Shown piece after piece: positions 7,978 through 14,836 of a DNA stretch of 20,526 nt (positions are counted from its first letter, which is position 1; the number at the start of each line of letters is the position of its first letter). The notes under the pieces were generated by a model that was not told where the DNA came from, did no database searches, and worked only from the letters and a program-made list of their open reading frames with translations. Location: NCBI GenBank assembly GCA_023425025.1, contig JAFADG010000002.1:1-20526 (forward strand), read 5' to 3'. This DNA comes from Bacillota bacterium. GTDB lineage: Bacteria > Bacillota > Clostridia > Christensenellales > Aristaeellaceae. Position numbers and translations under genes: made by a program.

Positions 7978-8018
7978 CCTCAGTCAGCTGCGCTGACAGC
8001 TCCTTTCAAAAGGAGCCT
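7978..8018 (+). repeat. Double-hairpin dispersed intergenic repeat, copy 1
   Basis: CCTCAGTC is followed by a 6-bp hairpin (GTCAGC/GCTGAC, loop TGC) and then an 8-bp hairpin (GCTCCTTT/AAAGGAGC, loop CA). The element at 20365-20410 has the same order: CCTCA lead, small hairpin, then AGCT-begun hairpin ending GGAGCC or GGAAGCC. Elements of this style are widespread between genes in gut Clostridia. Confidence 0.65.
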
Positions 8019-8064
8019 GGGGAGACTAGGGAGCCTGGAGGAGAAACTGGCTTGCGAAAGCGGG

Positions 8065-8361
8065 TTATCCATCCTCCGCAGTGGCGCAGGCGCTCCACTT
8101 GGGGCTGCCCGGCAGGGGACACTTTTGCATGCGCTTGGCGGCCCTGGCCTGTATGTAGCAGCCGCACTGGGTGCAGGTGAATTGTATGCGGTGGGGACAG
8201 CCTTCGCAAAGGGCCAGGCGCCGCCGGTATTCCGCCTCCGGAGTGCGGACATCCTCATGCAGGGAGGCGGCGTAGCTGTCCAGGTGCGCCCGCAGGTTTT
8301 GTTCGTCCACATCCTGATCCAGGCATTTGCGGCAGAGGATGCCGCTGCTTGCATAGGGCAT
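8065..8361 (-). CDS. DUF6171 family cysteine-rich (zinc-binding-like) protein
   Basis: Small cytoplasmic protein of 98 aa with paired cysteines: C10-x2-C13, C52-x2-C55, C63-x2-C66-x-C68 and C81. The pattern (LCRKCL, then a helical middle, then LCEGCPHRI..TCTQCGCYIQARAAKRMQKCP) matches the DUF6171 family of Clostridia. Spacing suggests two zinc or iron-sulphur sites, which is inference; no function is established. AAGGAG precedes the ATG by 5 bases. It starts 9 bases after the dgoK stop, so the two are very likely one operon, although the functional link is unclear. Confidence 0.78.
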   Translation of the reverse strand: MPYASSGILCRKCLDQDVDEQNLRAHLDSYAASLHEDVRTPEAEYRRRLALCEGCPHRIQFTCTQCGCYIQARAAKRMQKCPLPGSPKWSACATAEDG

Positions 8362-8370
8362 AATGGCTCC

Positions 8371-9357
8371 TTACGGCAGGATTCCCGCGATGCGCAGCGC
8401 GCCGGATACGCCCATGCGGCTGTAGGTTTCCGGATCAACGGAATGTGCATGGGCAAAGCCCGCGGCAAAAAGGAGGTCGCACAGCGCGGTTTTCACGGGC
8501 TCCTTACCGGCGATGTAAATCGCGGTATCTATACCGGCGAAGGATTTCAGGGCCGTGACGTCCGTTTGCAGGACCGTGCCCAGGAGATAGCTTGCCACCA
8601 TATCCGGCGGCTGCCTGTACAGCGTGGAAAGAATGCGCCCCGCAAAGGCCGCGCGGCCAAGGCCCGATTTTTCCGCTTCATGATATCCCAAAAGGGCCAT
8701 GTCCCGGTCGTAGGTATCCGGGCCGGCGAAGCTGTGGTTTACCGCGGAGGCCAGGATGGTGTGATTCGTCAGCGCGCTTAACAGCTCGCCGGAAAGGACC
8801 GTCCTGCAGGCCAGGATCTGTCCTTGCGCTCCCATTTGGATCAGCTTGTTGTGGGAGCCGGGCAGCACAAACACGCAGGGGCCGGTAGGGGGTACAAGGG
8901 GCCAGAGACCCATGGCCTCCGTCTCCTCGCCGCGCATCATATCCATGGTGGCAAAACTGTTGAATGTATCTGCGTCAGTGCTGTTTTTGACGCCGGGGAT
9001 GAAGGCGATGGGGAAGGGTGCGATTTCCGGGAAGATCATGCTTTGCATGCCATGGCGCAGCGCCTGCATATCGGCAGGGGCGGCCAGATGGGGGATTTCC
9101 AACAGGCCCTCGCGGCTTGTGATCATGCCGTAGGCCACGCAATGGGCGATGTCGCCGGCGGCAAGGGAATGACCGGACAGAACGCTATGGATGGCCTCCC
9201 GCAGCGCGGTTTTCAGGCGGCCGTTGTGGCCGTCGATGGCGGTATGGGCAACGCCGGCTTCCTTTTTGACGGCGGCCAGCACGGTCCCCTCGCCGCTTGA
9301 CAGCGTGACGCGCAGGTTGGTGGTGCCCCCGTCGATGACAAGGCAATATTGGGACAT
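8371..9357 (-). CDS. dgoK: 2-dehydro-3-deoxygalactonokinase
   Basis: Cytoplasmic sugar-acid kinase of 328 aa that phosphorylates 2-dehydro-3-deoxygalactonate with ATP in the De Ley-Doudoroff galactonate route. The N-terminal phosphate loop DGGTTNLR (D9-R16) is characteristic, as are GMITSREGL, the MRGEET block, LPGSHNK and the C-terminal IYIAGKEP segment near the nucleotide site. Length and motif order are normal, so it looks intact. GGGAGGT lies 5 bases before the ATG, and an extended -10 promoter is at 9391-9399. The aldolase partner (KDPGal aldolase) and the dehydratase are not in the window. Related 2-keto-3-deoxy sugar acids are possible substrates. Confidence 0.9.
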   Translation of the reverse strand: MSQYCLVIDGGTTNLRVTLSSGEGTVLAAVKKEAGVAHTAIDGHNGRLKTALREAIHSVLSGHSLAAGDIAHCVAYGMITSREGLLEIPHLAAPADMQALRHGMQSMIFPEIAPFPIAFIPGVKNSTDADTFNSFATMDMMRGEETEAMGLWPLVPPTGPCVFVLPGSHNKLIQMGAQGQILACRTVLSGELLSALTNHTILASAVNHSFAGPDTYDRDMALLGYHEAEKSGLGRAAFAGRILSTLYRQPPDMVASYLLGTVLQTDVTALKSFAGIDTAIYIAGKEPVKTALCDLLFAAGFAHAHSVDPETYSRMGVSGALRIAGILP

Positions 9358-9390
9358 GGTTGACCTCCCGGATGCAGGATGCTATGGGCC

Positions 9391-9399
9391 ATTATATCA
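9391..9399 (-). promoter_or_regulatory. Extended -10 promoter of dgoK operon
   Basis: On the minus strand TGATATAAT is an exact extended -10 (TGnTATAAT) about 35 bases before the dgoK start. No good -35 is seen, which such promoters tolerate. It overlaps the end of the upstream terminator. Confidence 0.55.
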
Positions 9400-9400
9400 T

Positions 9401-9430
9401 AAAAACCCGGACAGCGGTGTCCGGGTTTTC
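9401..9430 (-). terminator. Terminator of HEAT-repeat gene (bidirectional form)
   Basis: AAAACCCGGACA pairs perfectly with TGTCCGGGTTTT over 12 bp with a GCGG loop. On the minus strand the stem ends in a run of Ts, closing the HEAT-repeat gene before the dgoK promoter. Confidence 0.88.
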
Positions 9431-9507
9431 GCTGATCCAATGGAAAAAGGCCATTGGCCCAATGGACCGCTGGCTGTGCGCCGTATTGGATGCAAAGTTT
9501 TGCCGAA

Positions 9508-9837
9508 TCAGAATTCCTTGATTTTCGCTGCGGCCTCCGCCATGGCCGCCTGGGCCTGCGGGTCTTTTTCCAGCTTGTATTGCGCCTTGAGATAGGTCTT
9601 GCCGTGGGGGTTGCCTGCCTCCCCCAGGGCTTTTGCCGCCGCGGTGCGGATGAGCGCATCCGGATGCCTGAGCAGCAGGACGAGGCGGTTGAACCCGTCG
9701 TCGCCGTTAGTTTTGCCAAGGCCGGCAATGGCGGCCTGCCTGACTGCCGTATCCTTGTCATTGGTAAGCTGGATGAGCTCGTGCTCGTCGCCCTTTTTGA
9801 CGGCTTTTTCGATCTTGCTCAGCTTGTTTCCAAACAT
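9508..9837 (-). CDS. Small HEAT-repeat protein
   Basis: Helical protein of 109 aa. Two to three HEAT-like helical pairs are visible: ELIQLTNDKDTAVRQAAIAGL near 20-41, NRLVLLLRHPDALIRTAAAKAL near 50-71, and a less regular C-terminal one. The D-x-AVRQAAI and D-A-LIRTAA patterns are typical of HEAT repeats related to PBS lyase repeats. Such short proteins act as protein-binding scaffolds; no partner is suggested by the neighbours. AAGGAGGGG lies before the ATG. A weak promoter may be present at 9908-9937 on the minus strand (TTGATA, 18 bases, TACAAA). It is transcribed alone and ends at the strong hairpin at 9401-9430. Confidence 0.78.
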   Translation of the reverse strand: MFGNKLSKIEKAVKKGDEHELIQLTNDKDTAVRQAAIAGLGKTNGDDGFNRLVLLLRHPDALIRTAAAKALGEAGNPHGKTYLKAQYKLEKDPQAQAAMAEAAAKIKEF

Positions 9838-10206
9838 TTGGGTCCCCTCCTTTTTTGGTGCGTTTCTGAAAGAAATGTTTCGGGAAGGCGGAAGTGGATT
9901 TCGCTCGTTTGTAAGGCAAAGCCGCGCTGCTTATCAAAAGCAGCTCTCTATTCGCTTATATTACGAAAGGGGGGATTTGAGAACTGGTTTCCGCCATAAT
10001 GGTCAAATGGCTGATACATTGCCGGTGATGGATGATAAGGTCAACAACGTTGATAACCAAATTATCACTGCCGGATTGACGATAAAACCAGAAACCCCCT
10101 TGAAATGGTTGTTTTCAAGGGGGTTTGCTCTTGCCTTCCCAGCGGGATGCATGCCAGCGGAGACTGCCTCCCAAGCGGCAGGGCGCAGGGCGCATCCCAC
10201 CCACCC
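9838..10206. other. Intergenic stretch between host genes and phage-type block
   Basis: No gene is supported. It contains a possible minus-strand promoter (9908-9937), an imperfect palindrome (GGTCAACAACGTTGATAACC at 10041-10060) inside an outer GATAA/TTATC pair, and a strong terminator (10092-10128). This is the left border of the phage-type region, and the palindrome is a candidate regulator or recombination site, which cannot be decided from sequence. Confidence 0.5.
10092..10128. terminator. Bidirectional terminator at left edge of phage-type block
   Basis: AAACCCCCTTGAAA (10092-10105) pairs with TTTCAAGGGGGTTT (10112-10125), a perfect 14-bp stem with a 6-base loop. A and T runs on the two sides allow function on both strands; it would end the repressor/ImmA-like transcript. 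Confidence 0.85.
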
Positions 10207-10437
10207 TTACAGCCCGCTTTCCAATACGTGCACGCCGGCGTCGCTGTCAAAGTCGTTTCTGTTGATATGCTCCAGCTCGTGGTGGAGGGCTTTTTTCTTG
10301 CCTTCCTCATCCAGGCAGGCGTTTAAAACAATGCACACACGGCCGCTTTTCATGCGCCGGGAGAAAGCCCGTATGCTGCCGGGCAGGGGCTGCGTGGTCA
10401 CGCGAATATCGTCAGGGCTCGTTTTCATCTTCTTCAT
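10207..10437 (-). CDS. Very short ImmA/IrrE-like HEXXH protein
   Basis: Protein of about 76 aa ending a two-gene leftward operon behind the repressor. It carries ALHHELEHINRNDFDSD, whose HELEH is the zinc-metallopeptidase HEXXH motif. The position directly after a CI-like repressor is where ImmA-type anti-repressor proteases sit in Bacillota elements. Typical ImmA proteins are larger (well over 120 aa), so this is either a minimal form or a remnant without the usual substrate-binding helices. The start is uncertain: TTG at 10449, ATG at 10437 or ATG at 10428, none with a strong ribosome site. The 5' end overlaps the repressor gene in another frame, consistent with coupling. Confidence 0.65.
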   Translation of the reverse strand: MKKMKTSPDDIRVTTQPLPGSIRAFSRRMKSGRVCIVLNACLDEEGKKKALHHELEHINRNDFDSDAGVHVLESGL

Positions 10438-10777
10438 CCATCCGCTCAACCATTTTTAAAACGATCTCCAGATCCTGGGGCTTTAACTTGGCCGACCTGG
10501 AAAACAGGATGGCCAGTTTTTTGTTTTTGTGGAAAGCCTCCACAATTTCATCGACTTCCGATTTTTCCGTGGCGGGGGTCATGAAATCCTGGTAGATGAA
10601 GTTTGCGTCCACCTGCAGCACCTTCATCAGCGCGTACAGAATGGAATCCTTGGGCGAGGAATGGTCGCTTTCGTAGTTGCCGACGGCGCCGGGGGAGATG
10701 CCCGCCATTTTTGCCAGCTTTGCCTGGGACCAGCCCTTCATCAGCCTGGCCTGCCTGATTCTGCTTCCGATACTCAT
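10412..10777 (-). CDS. CI-like XRE-family repressor
   Basis: Protein of 121 aa with an N-terminal helix-turn-helix of the XRE/Cro-CI type (residues about 4-58: SRIRQARLMKGWSQAKLAKMAGISPGAVGNYESDHSSPKDSIL). A charged C-terminal helical region without a LexA-like peptidase follows. The lack of a self-cleaving domain fits repressors inactivated by a separate ImmA-like protease, and one follows in the operon. It diverges from a Cro-like gene across a 162-base control region with three similar operator-like sites. The leftward promoter (TTGACA, 17 bases, TATCGT) is good. The ribosome site is weak. A phage-type lysogeny switch is the simplest reading. Confidence 0.85.
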   Translation of the reverse strand: MSIGSRIRQARLMKGWSQAKLAKMAGISPGAVGNYESDHSSPKDSILYALMKVLQVDANFIYQDFMTPATEKSEVDEIVEAFHKNKKLAILFSRSAKLKPQDLEIVLKMVERMDEEDENEP

Positions 10778-10809
10778 GTAAGGTCCCAGCTTTCTTCATT
10801 GATGCGCTC

Positions 10810-10838
10810 ACGATATCATGAGTTTCCTGTAGTGTCAA
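10810..10838 (-). promoter_or_regulatory. Leftward promoter of repressor operon
   Basis: On the minus strand TTGACA (10833-10838) and TATCGT (10810-10815) are 17 bases apart, some 30 bases before the repressor start. Confidence 0.7.
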
Positions 10839-10846
10839 GAGAATAT

Positions 10847-10925
10847 TTACAAGAAATTTGAGTAAAAGGGGTTGACTAATCAAGAATCGTGTATTATCAT
10901 GTGGTCATACTCAAGAAACTTGAGT
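10847..10925. promoter_or_regulatory. Three operator-like sites of the divergent switch
   Basis: The best site, 10909-10925, is ACTCAAG-AAA-CTTGAGT, a perfect inverted repeat with 7-bp arms. Aligned without gaps, 10847-10863 matches it at 13 of 17 bases and 10878-10894 at 12 of 17. The sites lie between the two promoters, in the spacer of the rightward promoter and over its likely transcription start, as expected for competing repressor and Cro binding. Confidence 0.7.
10872..10900 (+). promoter_or_regulatory. Rightward promoter of Cro-like early operon
   Basis: TTGACT (10872-10877) and TATCAT (10895-10900) are 17 bases apart, about 40 bases before the Cro-like start. An operator-like site fills the spacer and another follows the -10. 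Confidence 0.7.
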
Positions 10926-10939
10926 AAGGGGAGGATGCT

Positions 10940-11161
10940 TTGGGGATCGTTGCGGACAACGTGGCGCGGATCGTAAGAGAGCAAGGGCTTGACGCCCGGG
11001 CGGTGGCGGAGCAGGCGGGGCTTGATCCGCGGGAGTTTATGAAAATGCTCGCAGGCAAAAGGAGCATACTGGCCGGGCATGTGGCGCCCCTGGCGAAGGC
11101 CCTTGGGAAAACGCCCAACGAGCTGTACGGGTTTATAAAGGGCGGCGCGGCAGATTTATGA
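10940..11161 (+). CDS. Cro-like small XRE-family DNA-binding protein
   Basis: Protein of 73 aa consisting almost only of a helix-turn-helix (VARIVREQGLDARAVAEQAGLDPREFMKMLAGKRSILAGHVAPLAKALG), followed by NELYGFIKGG. It starts at a TTG with GGGGAGGA 4-5 bases upstream. It is the first gene of the rightward operon and sits opposite the repressor, the standard place for Cro. Likely target sites are the CAAGAAA elements in the shared control region, which is inference. Confidence 0.8.
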   Translation: MGIVADNVARIVREQGLDARAVAEQAGLDPREFMKMLAGKRSILAGHVAPLAKALGKTPNELYGFIKGGAADL

Positions 11162-11236
11162 TACCACGAGCTTCCATGTCTGGATAGGGGATGGGGAAAA
11201 ATGCACACGGCAAAGCCAACGGAAAGGAGGGAGGAT

Positions 11237-11440
11237 ATGGATCACCTGTTCAAGGCCCTGGATGAGCACATTGCCCACCAGGAATGGCTGCTAAAGTGCG
11301 AGCGCAACGCCAAGGAGGCCCTGGAGAAGGAAGCGGAGGCGCTGCGGGCGGAGAACCGGCGGCTTGGGCTTTTGATGAAGGAGCTTGATAAGGACAAGCC
11401 TGCCCAAGGGGTGGACAAGCATGAATCTGGACCGGTTTGA
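11237..11440 (+). CDS. Small coiled-coil protein of the early operon
   Basis: Protein of 67 aa, very rich in K, E and L, predicted to be one long helix or coiled coil (residues about 5-55: HQEWLLKCERNAKEALEKEAEALRAENRRLG). The ATG at 11237 is chosen because GGAAAGGAGGGAGG lies immediately upstream; an in-frame ATG at 11201 has no such site. The family is not recognised. Small helical proteins are common in the early operons of Bacillota phages. Its end overlaps the start of the next gene by 20 bases. Confidence 0.65.
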   Translation: MDHLFKALDEHIAHQEWLLKCERNAKEALEKEAEALRAENRRLGLLMKELDKDKPAQGVDKHESGPV

Positions 11441-11681
11441 CGGCTATCCCGGCGGGGAGGAGCGGTATCATCCGCCGCCCACGGCATGGGAAAGGTGGCA
11501 GGCGCTGGGGTTTGATCCGGCGGAGGAGGTGGGACCGGAGGAGGAGGAGACGGCTTGGCGGAGTTATCTTGCAAATAATACATCTTGTATACAACTATTC
11601 AAAAGGGGGGACATCGCGTCCTCAGACGCGACCAAAGGGCTTTCCGATCGCCCTTTGAAAACCTTCGGACGCCACCTTTAG
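11421..11681 (+). CDS. Small hypothetical protein, tail within dispersed repeat
   Basis: Protein of 86 aa, not recognised. Residues 1-50 look genuine and acidic (YPGGEERYHPPPTAWERWQAL, then a PEEEET stretch). From about residue 60 the frame runs through hairpins and the 28-base repeat (11652-11679) and ends just after it. The last 25 or so residues therefore probably come from the repeat and not from the ancestral protein. AAGGGGTGG lies about 8 bases before the ATG. The overlap with the previous gene suggests coupling. Confidence 0.5.
   Translation: MNLDRFDGYPGGEERYHPPPTAWERWQALGFDPAEEVGPEEEETAWRSYLANNTSCIQLFKRGDIASSDATKGLSDRPLKTFGRHL
11613..11679 (+). repeat. 28-base dispersed repeat, copy 2, with hairpins
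   Basis: Positions 11652-11679 match 147-174 at 26 of 28 bases. Just before it lie two hairpins: TCGCGTC/GACGCGA (about 11613-11630) and AAAGGGC/GCCCTTT (about 11634-11656), the second running into the repeat. The unit sits inside the early operon and may affect transcription through it. Confidence 0.6.
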
Positions 11682-11770
11682 GTTGTTATATCTTGGCTAA
11701 TTAGCATAGCAAGACAATGGCGCTGATGTGTAACAACACTAAATACAATTTATTCAAGGAGGAACAAACG

Positions 11771-12232
11771 ATGGCATTTTCAGTGGATCACGACAAGGCG
11801 GCAAGGGGCCGCTATCTGCCCCCGGAGGGAGAATACGAAACGGTGATCAGGACCGCCAAGCAGAACGTGACAAGGGACGGCGTAAGGTTTTTGGACTTTC
11901 GGCTTTTGATACGGGAAGACGTGACGCAGCCGGGGCAGGGCGAAACCATACGCTATGCCGTGTGGCGCAGAAAGCTGCCCGGGGAGTTTGATCCGGAGGG
12001 ATTTCCCGCCGGGGTGATACACAACCTGTGCAGATGCGCCGGCATTGCCAATGGCGTGCGCTTTGAAGGCCTGGACGAGTGCCTGCGCTGCCTGACCGGC
12101 CTTTGCATCCGCGTCCGGGTAAAGCACGAGGAGGTAAGCGGGGTAAGAAAGGCGCGGGTATGTTTCGTGCTGCCGCCGGAAGTCCCTTACGCGGCGGAGG
12201 CCATGGCGGTTTCACAAGAGCTGCCGTTTTAA
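11771..12232 (+). CDS. DUF669 phage replication-associated protein
   Basis: Protein of 153 aa of the DUF669 type, common next to phage primases and single-strand annealing or binding proteins. Typical features are the N-terminal YLPPEGEYETVIRTAKQNVTRDGVRFLDFRLLI, where an acidic hydrophobic beta strand follows the GEYE turn, and a C-terminal half with VRVKHEE. It ends in an acidic-hydrophobic ELPF, similar to SSB-type tips that recruit partners. The start at 11771 has AAGGAGG 7 bases upstream; the upstream in-frame ATG at 11717 lacks one. It lies 21 bases before the primase and surely forms one unit with it. Confidence 0.75.
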   Translation: MAFSVDHDKAARGRYLPPEGEYETVIRTAKQNVTRDGVRFLDFRLLIREDVTQPGQGETIRYAVWRRKLPGEFDPEGFPAGVIHNLCRCAGIANGVRFEGLDECLRCLTGLCIRVRVKHEEVSGVRKARVCFVLPPEVPYAAEAMAVSQELPF

Positions 12233-12253
12233 TACCTGACAGGGAGGTTCTTT

Positions 12254-14566
12254 ATGTACGAACAGGTGCCGGAGGAGTTGAAAAGGCTTCGCCAATGGGT
12301 GTGCTATCGGGTCGTGCCCGACGAGGGAAGGCCGGGAAAGATGAAAAAGGTGCCCGTGAACCCCAAAACCGGCGGCATGGCCATGAGCAACAACCCCGGC
12401 ACCTGGGCGGATTTTGACGAGGCGGTGCGGGGTTCGCAGCGCTTTTCCGGCATCGGTTTCATGTTTGCGGGCGGGTATTTCGGCGTGGATATCGACAATG
12501 CGGATGCGGCCATCGCCGACTACAAAGCCGGCGGCACGGACAATATCGTGGCCGAATTCATACACGCACTTGCGTCCTACGCCGAGTATTCGCTGTCGGG
12601 CCGGGGCATACACGTCATCTGCCGCGGGGCGCTGCCGCCTGGGGGCCGCAGGCGCGGCAATGTGGAAATGTACGACAGCGCCCGTTTTTTTGTGGTCACG
12701 GGCAACGCGGCCGGCGGGTACGCCGCCATAGCGGACTGCGGGGAGAAAATCAAATGCCTGCATGAAAAGTATATCGGCGGCGGACATGCTGCCGCATCGG
12801 GGGCGGGCAAGGCTGCTCCCAGGGCCGCGCCGCCGGATGTTAGCGACGATCAAATTATACGCCTGGCGCAAAGCTCAAAAAAAGGGCAGATGGTTTCGGA
12901 TCTGTACGCCGGAAGGTGGCAGGGGCATTTTCCCAGCCAGTCGGAGGCGGACATGGCGCTGTGCAGCATACTGGCTTTTTACACCCGTCGGGATGAAAAG
13001 GCGGTGGACAGGCTGTTTCGCTTATCCGGTCTGATGCGGGACAAGTGGGATAGAAAACAGGCAGGTTCCACCTACGGCGCGCTGACGATCAGCAAGGCCA
13101 TCCGATCGATAAAGAAGGTATACGAGATCAGGGAACACTACGCGGTGCGCATCGGCCCCGGCGAAGAAGAGGCAACACCGGCGGAGAAGACGGCGGGCAA
13201 GCGCTACACCTTTGACGACACCGGCAACGCGGACAGGTTTTACGACCGGTTTGGCGCATCGGTTTTGTATAATTATACAGCGAAGAAATGGATGCACTTT
13301 GACGGCCGGCGCTGGGCGATGGATGAAAGCGGCGAAGTGAGGCGCATGGCCGACGAGATTGCCGAAGATATGCAAAGGGGGCTTGGGGACTACCTCAAAT
13401 CCCTTGGGCCGCAGGCAGATATACCGGCGGTGCAAAAGGAATATTTGCGGCATGTGCGCTTCACCAGGTCCAGCAAGGCGAAGACCAACATGCTCATCGA
13501 GGCGCAGCACAAGGTGCCTGTGAACACAGGGCAGCTGGATCAAGATCCATACCTGATGTGTGTTTCAAACGGCGAGCTGGACCTGAAAACAGGCGCGCTG
13601 CAGCCCCATGACAGGGCCCATCTGCTCGCCAAAATCGCGCCCACGGAGTACCTTCAAAACGCAAGGCATCCAATGTGGGACAGGTTCTTAAACGACATCT
13701 TCGCGGGGGATCAGGCGCTGATCCGCTATATCCAAAAGGCGGTGGGGTATTCGCTGACCGGTTTCACGGGGGAGCACTGCGTCTTCTTTCTGTATGGCAC
13801 AGGCCGCAACGGCAAGAGCACCTTTTTGGATATACTCACACAATTATTGGGTGAATATGCGATCAATATACAACCGGAATCCATTATGCAGCGTCCCGCC
13901 GGCGGGGCTACCTCCGATATCGCCCGGCTAAAAGCCGCGCGGCTTTGCACCGCATCCGAGCCCGGTGAGGGCGCCCGGCTGAACGAGGGGCTGATAAAGC
14001 AGCTGACCGGGGGCGACAAGGTGACGGCCGCCGCAAAATATGAGAACGAGTTTGAGTTTACGCCCGAGTTCAAATTGTGGATGAGCACCAACCACAAGCC
14101 CTGCATCCGGGGCACGGACTTGGGCGTTTGGTCCAGAATCCATCTGATTCCCTTTGATGTGCAGATCGAAGAGCACAACATGGACCGTCAGCTGAAAAGC
14201 AAGCTGCAAAGGGAGCTGCCCGGCATATTATCCTGGGCGGTGACGGGGTGCCTAAGCTGGCAGCGGGAAGGGCTGAAGCCCCCCGAAAAGGTAGCGGCCG
14301 CCGGCCGGGAATACCGGACGGAAATGGACGTGCTGGCCGCTTTTTTGACGGAGTGCTGCGAAGCGGGCGGGGAGGCGCCGGCGGGCGAGCTGTTCCGGGC
14401 CTACGCGGCCTGGGCCAGGGAAGGCAATGAGTTTGAGATATCGGCCACCAAGTTTGGCCGCGAGATGCAAAAGCGCTACGAAAAACGCAAATCCAGCGGC
14501 ATGGTTTATGCCGGGCTGCATTTGCGCGCGGCGTACAAGCCCGACCATACGGACAGGGTTGTTTAG
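12254..14566 (+). CDS. P4-family phage/plasmid primase-helicase (D5/SF3)
   Basis: Replication initiator of 770 aa. The N-terminal part (about 1-160) resembles a primase-polymerase module: GVDIDN with D79 and D81, then SGRGIHVICRG with H120, matching the DxD and S/G-x-H metal and nucleotide motifs. A middle D5-type region (about 300-480; AEDMQRGLGDYL, then the PTEYLQNARHPMWDRFL block) leads to the SF3 helicase with Walker A GTGRNGKST at 515-523. Downstream helicase motifs include LCTASEPGEG, LWMSTNHKP and the arginine-containing VWSRIHLIPF segment. The C-terminus has a winged-helix-like part. Together the domains would unwind and prime DNA at an origin. GGGAGG lies 7 bases before the ATG. It looks intact. 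Confidence 0.92.
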   Translation: MYEQVPEELKRLRQWVCYRVVPDEGRPGKMKKVPVNPKTGGMAMSNNPGTWADFDEAVRGSQRFSGIGFMFAGGYFGVDIDNADAAIADYKAGGTDNIVAEFIHALASYAEYSLSGRGIHVICRGALPPGGRRRGNVEMYDSARFFVVTGNAAGGYAAIADCGEKIKCLHEKYIGGGHAAASGAGKAAPRAAPPDVSDDQIIRLAQSSKKGQMVSDLYAGRWQGHFPSQSEADMALCSILAFYTRRDEKAVDRLFRLSGLMRDKWDRKQAGSTYGALTISKAIRSIKKVYEIREHYAVRIGPGEEEATPAEKTAGKRYTFDDTGNADRFYDRFGASVLYNYTAKKWMHFDGRRWAMDESGEVRRMADEIAEDMQRGLGDYLKSLGPQADIPAVQKEYLRHVRFTRSSKAKTNMLIEAQHKVPVNTGQLDQDPYLMCVSNGELDLKTGALQPHDRAHLLAKIAPTEYLQNARHPMWDRFLNDIFAGDQALIRYIQKAVGYSLTGFTGEHCVFFLYGTGRNGKSTFLDILTQLLGEYAINIQPESIMQRPAGGATSDIARLKAARLCTASEPGEGARLNEGLIKQLTGGDKVTAAAKYENEFEFTPEFKLWMSTNHKPCIRGTDLGVWSRIHLIPFDVQIEEHNMDRQLKSKLQRELPGILSWAVTGCLSWQREGLKPPEKVAAAGREYRTEMDVLAAFLTECCEAGGEAPAGELFRAYAAWAREGNEFEISATKFGREMQKRYEKRKSSGMVYAGLHLRAAYKPDHTDRVV

Positions 14567-14725
14567 GTTGACGTTTATGAGAAAAAGAGGTTGTTTTGTT
14601 AGTGTGTTATAGGGAGAGTTTTGGGAAAAGCCAAAAACCCTCCCAACTATCCCAAAGAGGGTGGCCAGGGTTGTGCTCCGCATGAGGCGGGCAGGATGCG
14701 GGACGGAGGCGGGTGGGGAGAAGAT

Positions 14726-14836
14726 ATGTGTTGCATTTTGGAACAGTCAGGGAGGGGCCGCCGCCCGAATAAAGTTTTTGGCGGCGAGTACAAAGGACGG
14801 CTTTTGGCGCCTTGCAGAAAGGGGATGACGATATGA
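14726..14836 (+). CDS. Possible 36-aa early protein
   Basis: A short frame (36 aa, starting MCCILEQSGRGRR and ending RKGMTI) has GGGGAG 5 bases before its ATG and ends in an ATGA overlap with the next gene, which favours reality. The same frame is open back to a TTG at 14621. The family is not recognised. It occupies the otherwise empty 260 bases after the primase, where related phages often carry small genes. Confidence 0.35.
   Translation: MCCILEQSGRGRRPNKVFGGEYKGRLLAPCRKGMTI

Larger units (their letters stand above)
7764..8064. other. Intergenic stretch with rpiB promoter and palindromic repeat
   Basis: About 300 bases without a gene, between the DUF6171 stop and the rpiB start. It contains the rpiB promoter, a purine-rich run (7840-7870) and a double-hairpin repeat at 7978-8018. 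Nothing else was recognised. Confidence 0.6.

Noticed and set aside
7645..8781. Long plus-strand frame of 378 codons across rpiB, DUF6171 and dgoK
   Set aside because: It runs antisense through three recognised genes and an intergenic repeat; no ribosome site or domain pattern.
10041..10060. Attachment or dif-like recombination site at the palindrome GGTCAACAACGTTGATAACC
   Set aside because: Imperfect palindrome with no second copy found in the window and no integrase gene; kept only as a note in the gap description.
9599..10459. Plus-strand frame of 286 codons
   Set aside because: Antisense to the HEAT-repeat and ImmA-like genes, and it reads through a perfect terminator hairpin.
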